Assembly: GCF_001998865.1 (NCBI RefSeq)
Contig: NZ_CP019607.1
Span: forward strand, 868,001-932,000
Length of the DNA stretch: 64,000 bases
From: Tessaracoccus flavescens
GTDB taxonomy: Bacteria > Actinomycetota > Actinomycetes > Propionibacteriales > Propionibacteriaceae
Reading direction: 5' to 3'
The translations under genes and the position numbers were made by a program. Below are positions 61,617 to 64,000 of this stretch, in pieces. The notes beneath the pieces are model-generated. The model worked only from the letters and a program-made list of their open reading frames with translations. It did no database searches and had not been told where the DNA came from. Numbering within the stretch: position 1 is the first letter of the stretch; each line of letters starts with the position of its first letter.

Positions 61617-62522
61617 TCAGATCCCGGAATACGAGTGCAATCCGCTGAAGAGCAGGTTCACGCCCACGAAGTTGAACCAGAAGGCGACGACGCCGACGAT
61701 CGCGATGATCGCGACGGGCTTGCCGCGCCACCCGGCGGTGGCCCTGGCGTGCAGGTAGGCGACGTAGATGATCCAGGTGATCAGCGACCAGGTCTCCTTC
61801 GGATCCCAGTTCCAGAACCGGCCCCATGCGTACTGCGCCCAGACCGAGCCAGCGACGATGGTGAAAGTCCAGAGCGGCACCGCGAACGCGTGCAGCCGGT
61901 AGGAGATCAGGTCGAGCTTCTTGGCGCTGGGGAGCTTCGCGAGGTAGCCGCGCAGTTCCTTCCCGGAGGCCTTCTCCTCGGCGCGGACCCGGATCAGGTA
62001 CAGGATCGAGGTGACGGCGCCGACGTTGAACGCGGCGCCCGCGATGGCGGCGGCGACGATGTGGATGATGAACCAGACGCTGTGCAGCGCGGGCACAAGC
62101 GGCGCGACGTCGACGTAGAACTGCGTGACGGCGACGCCGAGGCCGAGCGCGAACAGCAGGTTGAGCGCCAGCCCGAGCCACCGCATGCCGAGCCGGTAGG
62201 CGCACACGAGGTAGATCAGCGCGGCGAACGCGAGCGACGAGGTGACGAACTCGTACATGTTGCCCCAGGGGGCGCGTCCGGCCGCCACCCCTCGCAGCAC
62301 CACGGCCGCGACGTGCAGCAGGAACGCGATGGTCGTCGCGAAGAGGCCGAGTCTGCCGTAGAAGTCGACCCGGGTGCGCGCAACGTCCTCGGATCCGTCC
62401 GCGGGACGCTCCGAGGCCAGGCCACGGGCCGCAGACCACTCCAGGGCGCACAGCCCGAACGCGACGAGATAGATGACGGTCGCCGCGACCATGGCCGTGT
62501 AGGACCACTCACTGAGCGTCAT
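61617..62522 (-). CDS. ccsB: cytochrome c biogenesis protein CcsB/ResC
   Basis: 301 residues, about eight membrane helices. The heme-handling WWD-type motif is 'WGRFWNWDPKETWSLITWIIY', with flanking His residues ('VWFIIHIVAAAIA', 'AYLHARATAGW') for heme ligation. It carries heme across the membrane and attaches it to apocytochrome c together with ResB (system II). Its ATG overlaps the resB stop (ATGA). Confidence 0.94.
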   Translation of the reverse strand: MTLSEWSYTAMVAATVIYLVAFGLCALEWSAARGLASERPADGSEDVARTRVDFYGRLGLFATTIAFLLHVAAVVLRGVAAGRAPWGNMYEFVTSSLAFAALIYLVCAYRLGMRWLGLALNLLFALGLGVAVTQFYVDVAPLVPALHSVWFIIHIVAAAIAGAAFNVGAVTSILYLIRVRAEEKASGKELRGYLAKLPSAKKLDLISYRLHAFAVPLWTFTIVAGSVWAQYAWGRFWNWDPKETWSLITWIIYVAYLHARATAGWRGKPVAIIAIVGVVAFWFNFVGVNLLFSGLHSYSGI

Positions 62523-64000
62523 GCAGTCGCTTCCTCCTTCTCGGCGGGCACAGAGCCCTCACCATTGTCGCGCAACTCCTGCGAACCTGTCGTGGCGGCC
62601 AGCAGCGCGGCCACCTCCTCGGGCAGTCCTGAGGCGGCGTCCGCCCGGTCGAGACCGCCTGCCGTGGCCTCGGCGTCCGTGACGCGCACGAAGAGGCGAC
62701 GCGGCCGCACGAACAGGCTGACGCACAGCCCCGCAACACCCACCGCGATCGCGATCAGCGTCAGCAGGTTGCCGGGCGTGTCGCTGACCTGCAGCTTCAC
62801 CCAGCGGTCCCAGCCGTCGAAGGTGATCGACCCGAGGCCGTCGGGGAGGGTCATGCCTCCGCCGACGGGAAGCGCCGCACGAAGCACCTCGCCGTTGTCG
62901 CCGGGCACCGGCTCGAGGCCGGTCGTGTCGAGCGTGTAGATCGACTCGGGGATGCCCGTCTCCTCCGCCGGGTCGCCGAACCAGGCGTTCAGGTAGACCT
63001 CGGGGTTGAGGGCGTCGGGGAAGATCGACTGCGGGCCGTTCTCGTTCAGCAGCGCCGTCGGGTAGAAGAACGCCTCGAACGCGAGCCGTTTCGGCCGGGC
63101 GTCCGGAACCTTCACCACGCCGACCGAGGCGAAGTTGCCGTCCTGCGGTAGGAACACGACCGGGCCGGAGAAGGCGACGTCTCCGTTGCCGTCGCGGACG
63201 GTGAACGAGGGGGCGTAGCCGTGGCCGAGGAGGTTCACCTGGGTTCCTCCGGCGGTGATCACCGGCTCGTTCACGGTGAGCAGTTCGGTGCTTGTGCCTG
63301 CGGCGTCGTTGACGGTGACGTCGGCGTCGAACCGGCGTGCGGCGCCCGTCTGCACCTCGCCCGTCTCGAACTCGGCGCGGAAGTCGTCGACGTCAATCGA
63401 GAAGGGCTCGAGCGTGTCGGTGTCGAGCAGCGGGCCGCTGGTGAAGTCGTCGTACTGGGTGATCACGTTGGCGAAGCCGCGGCCCTCGACGACGACGGCT
63501 GTGCCGTGGAAGCCGAGCAGGTTCGACCAGGCGAGGCCGAGCAGCAGCACGACGAGTGAGATGTGGAAGACGAGGTTGCCCGCCTCCCTGCTGTAGCCGC
63601 GCTCCGCGCTGACGCCCTCGTCGAAGCGGCGGACGCGGTAGCGGCGTGAACGCAGGTACGCCTCAGCGTTGTCGAGCGCGGTCGGCGCGTCAACGGCCAG
63701 GGCGCCGGTGGCCGTCTCCTGGAGGCGACCGATGCGGGCGGGCAGCTTCGGCGGCGGCTTGCGCACGGCCCTCAGGTACTTGGCGAGGCGGGGAAGGATG
63801 CAGCCGATCAGCGAGACGAACAGCAGCAGGTACACCGCCGAGAAGGCAGGCGAGGTGTAGACGTGGTACATGCCGAGCGGCTCGAAGATCTTGTCCCAGA
63901 ACGGATGCTCGCGCTTGAAGTCGAGCACCGAGATCGGCGAGACGGTGGTCTGCGGGATCATCGAGCCCGGGATCGCGGCGAGAGCGAGCAGGAACAGCAG
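62519..64000 (-). CDS. resB: cytochrome c biogenesis protein ResB, N-terminus outside window
   Basis: About 490 residues are visible and the frame stays open to the window edge, where 'LLFLLALAAIPGSMIPQ', the end of the first helix of ResB, is read. Further helices occur near 'FSAVYLLLFVSLIGCILPRLAKYL' and 'GNLVFHISLVVLLLGLAWSNLLGFHGTAVVVEG', a large outer domain follows, and the last helix is 'LLTLIAIAVGVAGLCVSLF'. It partners CcsB in heme delivery and apocytochrome binding. The C-terminal cytoplasmic tail is acidic. Confidence 0.93.
   Translation of the reverse strand: MLFLLALAAIPGSMIPQTTVSPISVLDFKREHPFWDKIFEPLGMYHVYTSPAFSAVYLLLFVSLIGCILPRLAKYLRAVRKPPPKLPARIGRLQETATGALAVDAPTALDNAEAYLRSRRYRVRRFDEGVSAERGYSREAGNLVFHISLVVLLLGLAWSNLLGFHGTAVVVEGRGFANVITQYDDFTSGPLLDTDTLEPFSIDVDDFRAEFETGEVQTGAARRFDADVTVNDAAGTSTELLTVNEPVITAGGTQVNLLGHGYAPSFTVRDGNGDVAFSGPVVFLPQDGNFASVGVVKVPDARPKRLAFEAFFYPTALLNENGPQSIFPDALNPEVYLNAWFGDPAEETGIPESIYTLDTTGLEPVPGDNGEVLRAALPVGGGMTLPDGLGSITFDGWDRWVKLQVSDTPGNLLTLIAIAVGVAGLCVSLFVRPRRLFVRVTDAEATAGGLDRADAASGLPEEVAALLAATTGSQELRDNGEGSVPAEKEEATA

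Overview
The window is high-GC DNA from an actinobacterium. The lineage markers are a mycothiol synthase and a mycothione reductase, an atypical GlnR-type response regulator, DUF3151, a DUF222/HNH (13E12-type) gene, a PTS-dependent dihydroxyacetone kinase, many GTG starts and ATGA/GTGA translational overlaps, and leaderless promoters. Gene content fits the Propionibacteriaceae (Tessaracoccus-like), but this is an inference from gene families and not a database match.

Layout. 1-3.4 kb: the end of an operon with a sterol-dehydrogenase-like epimerase, a metallo-beta-lactamase-fold hydrolase, an F390-synthetase-like adenylating enzyme and a frameshifted KAS III; this looks like an acyl-condensing lipid or specialised-metabolite pathway. 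3.4-7.8 kb: an alpha/beta hydrolase, a divergent MarR/EamA pair whose start codons sit in a twin operator, and a large exported protein with a dead peptidase-like domain. 8-14.2 kb: fatty-acyl catabolism (MaoC hydratase, long FabG, FadI thiolase, TetR, acyl-CoA oxidase-like dehydrogenase). 14.2-21.8 kb: purine genes purD and purA, a DUF3048 lipoprotein, an acyltransferase, and an intact IS481-family element inserted just upstream of a DinB-like gene. 21.9-23.7 kb: a small type VII secretion (WXG/EspC-like) locus with an unusual tryptophan-heptad membrane protein. 23.8-26.2 kb: dhaKLM. 27.8-28.5 kb: remnants of a divergent ohrR/hydrolase pair. 28.6-35.3 kb: a GH3 glycosidase, a sugar ABC transporter and a LacI regulator with clear operators. 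35.8-43.6 kb: typA, PadR, HD protein, SatD, tpx, ygfZ, nitrobindin, dtd. 43.7-52.5 kb: a nitrogen/phosphate/mycothiol block, glnR-mshD-ppk-mutT1 followed by a PHO box and pstSCAB. 52.5-55.2 kb: a gene-poor accessory stretch with tandem repeats and a DUF222/HNH gene. 55.2-64 kb: SDRs, a VOC protein, a NagZ-like lipoprotein, mycothione reductase, a sigma-factor/GerMN fusion, and ccsB-resB of system II cytochrome c maturation (resB runs off the window).

Several genes carry single-base frameshifts, two of them at C/G homopolymers, so some 'pseudogenes' may be assembly errors. No tRNA, rRNA or CRISPR array was recognised.

The best candidate for something undescribed is the 22.3-23.7 kb locus. It has an EspC-like protein, then a WXG-domain protein fused to a tandem heptad tryptophan-rich membrane region, then an overlapping four-helix membrane protein that could be its immunity partner.
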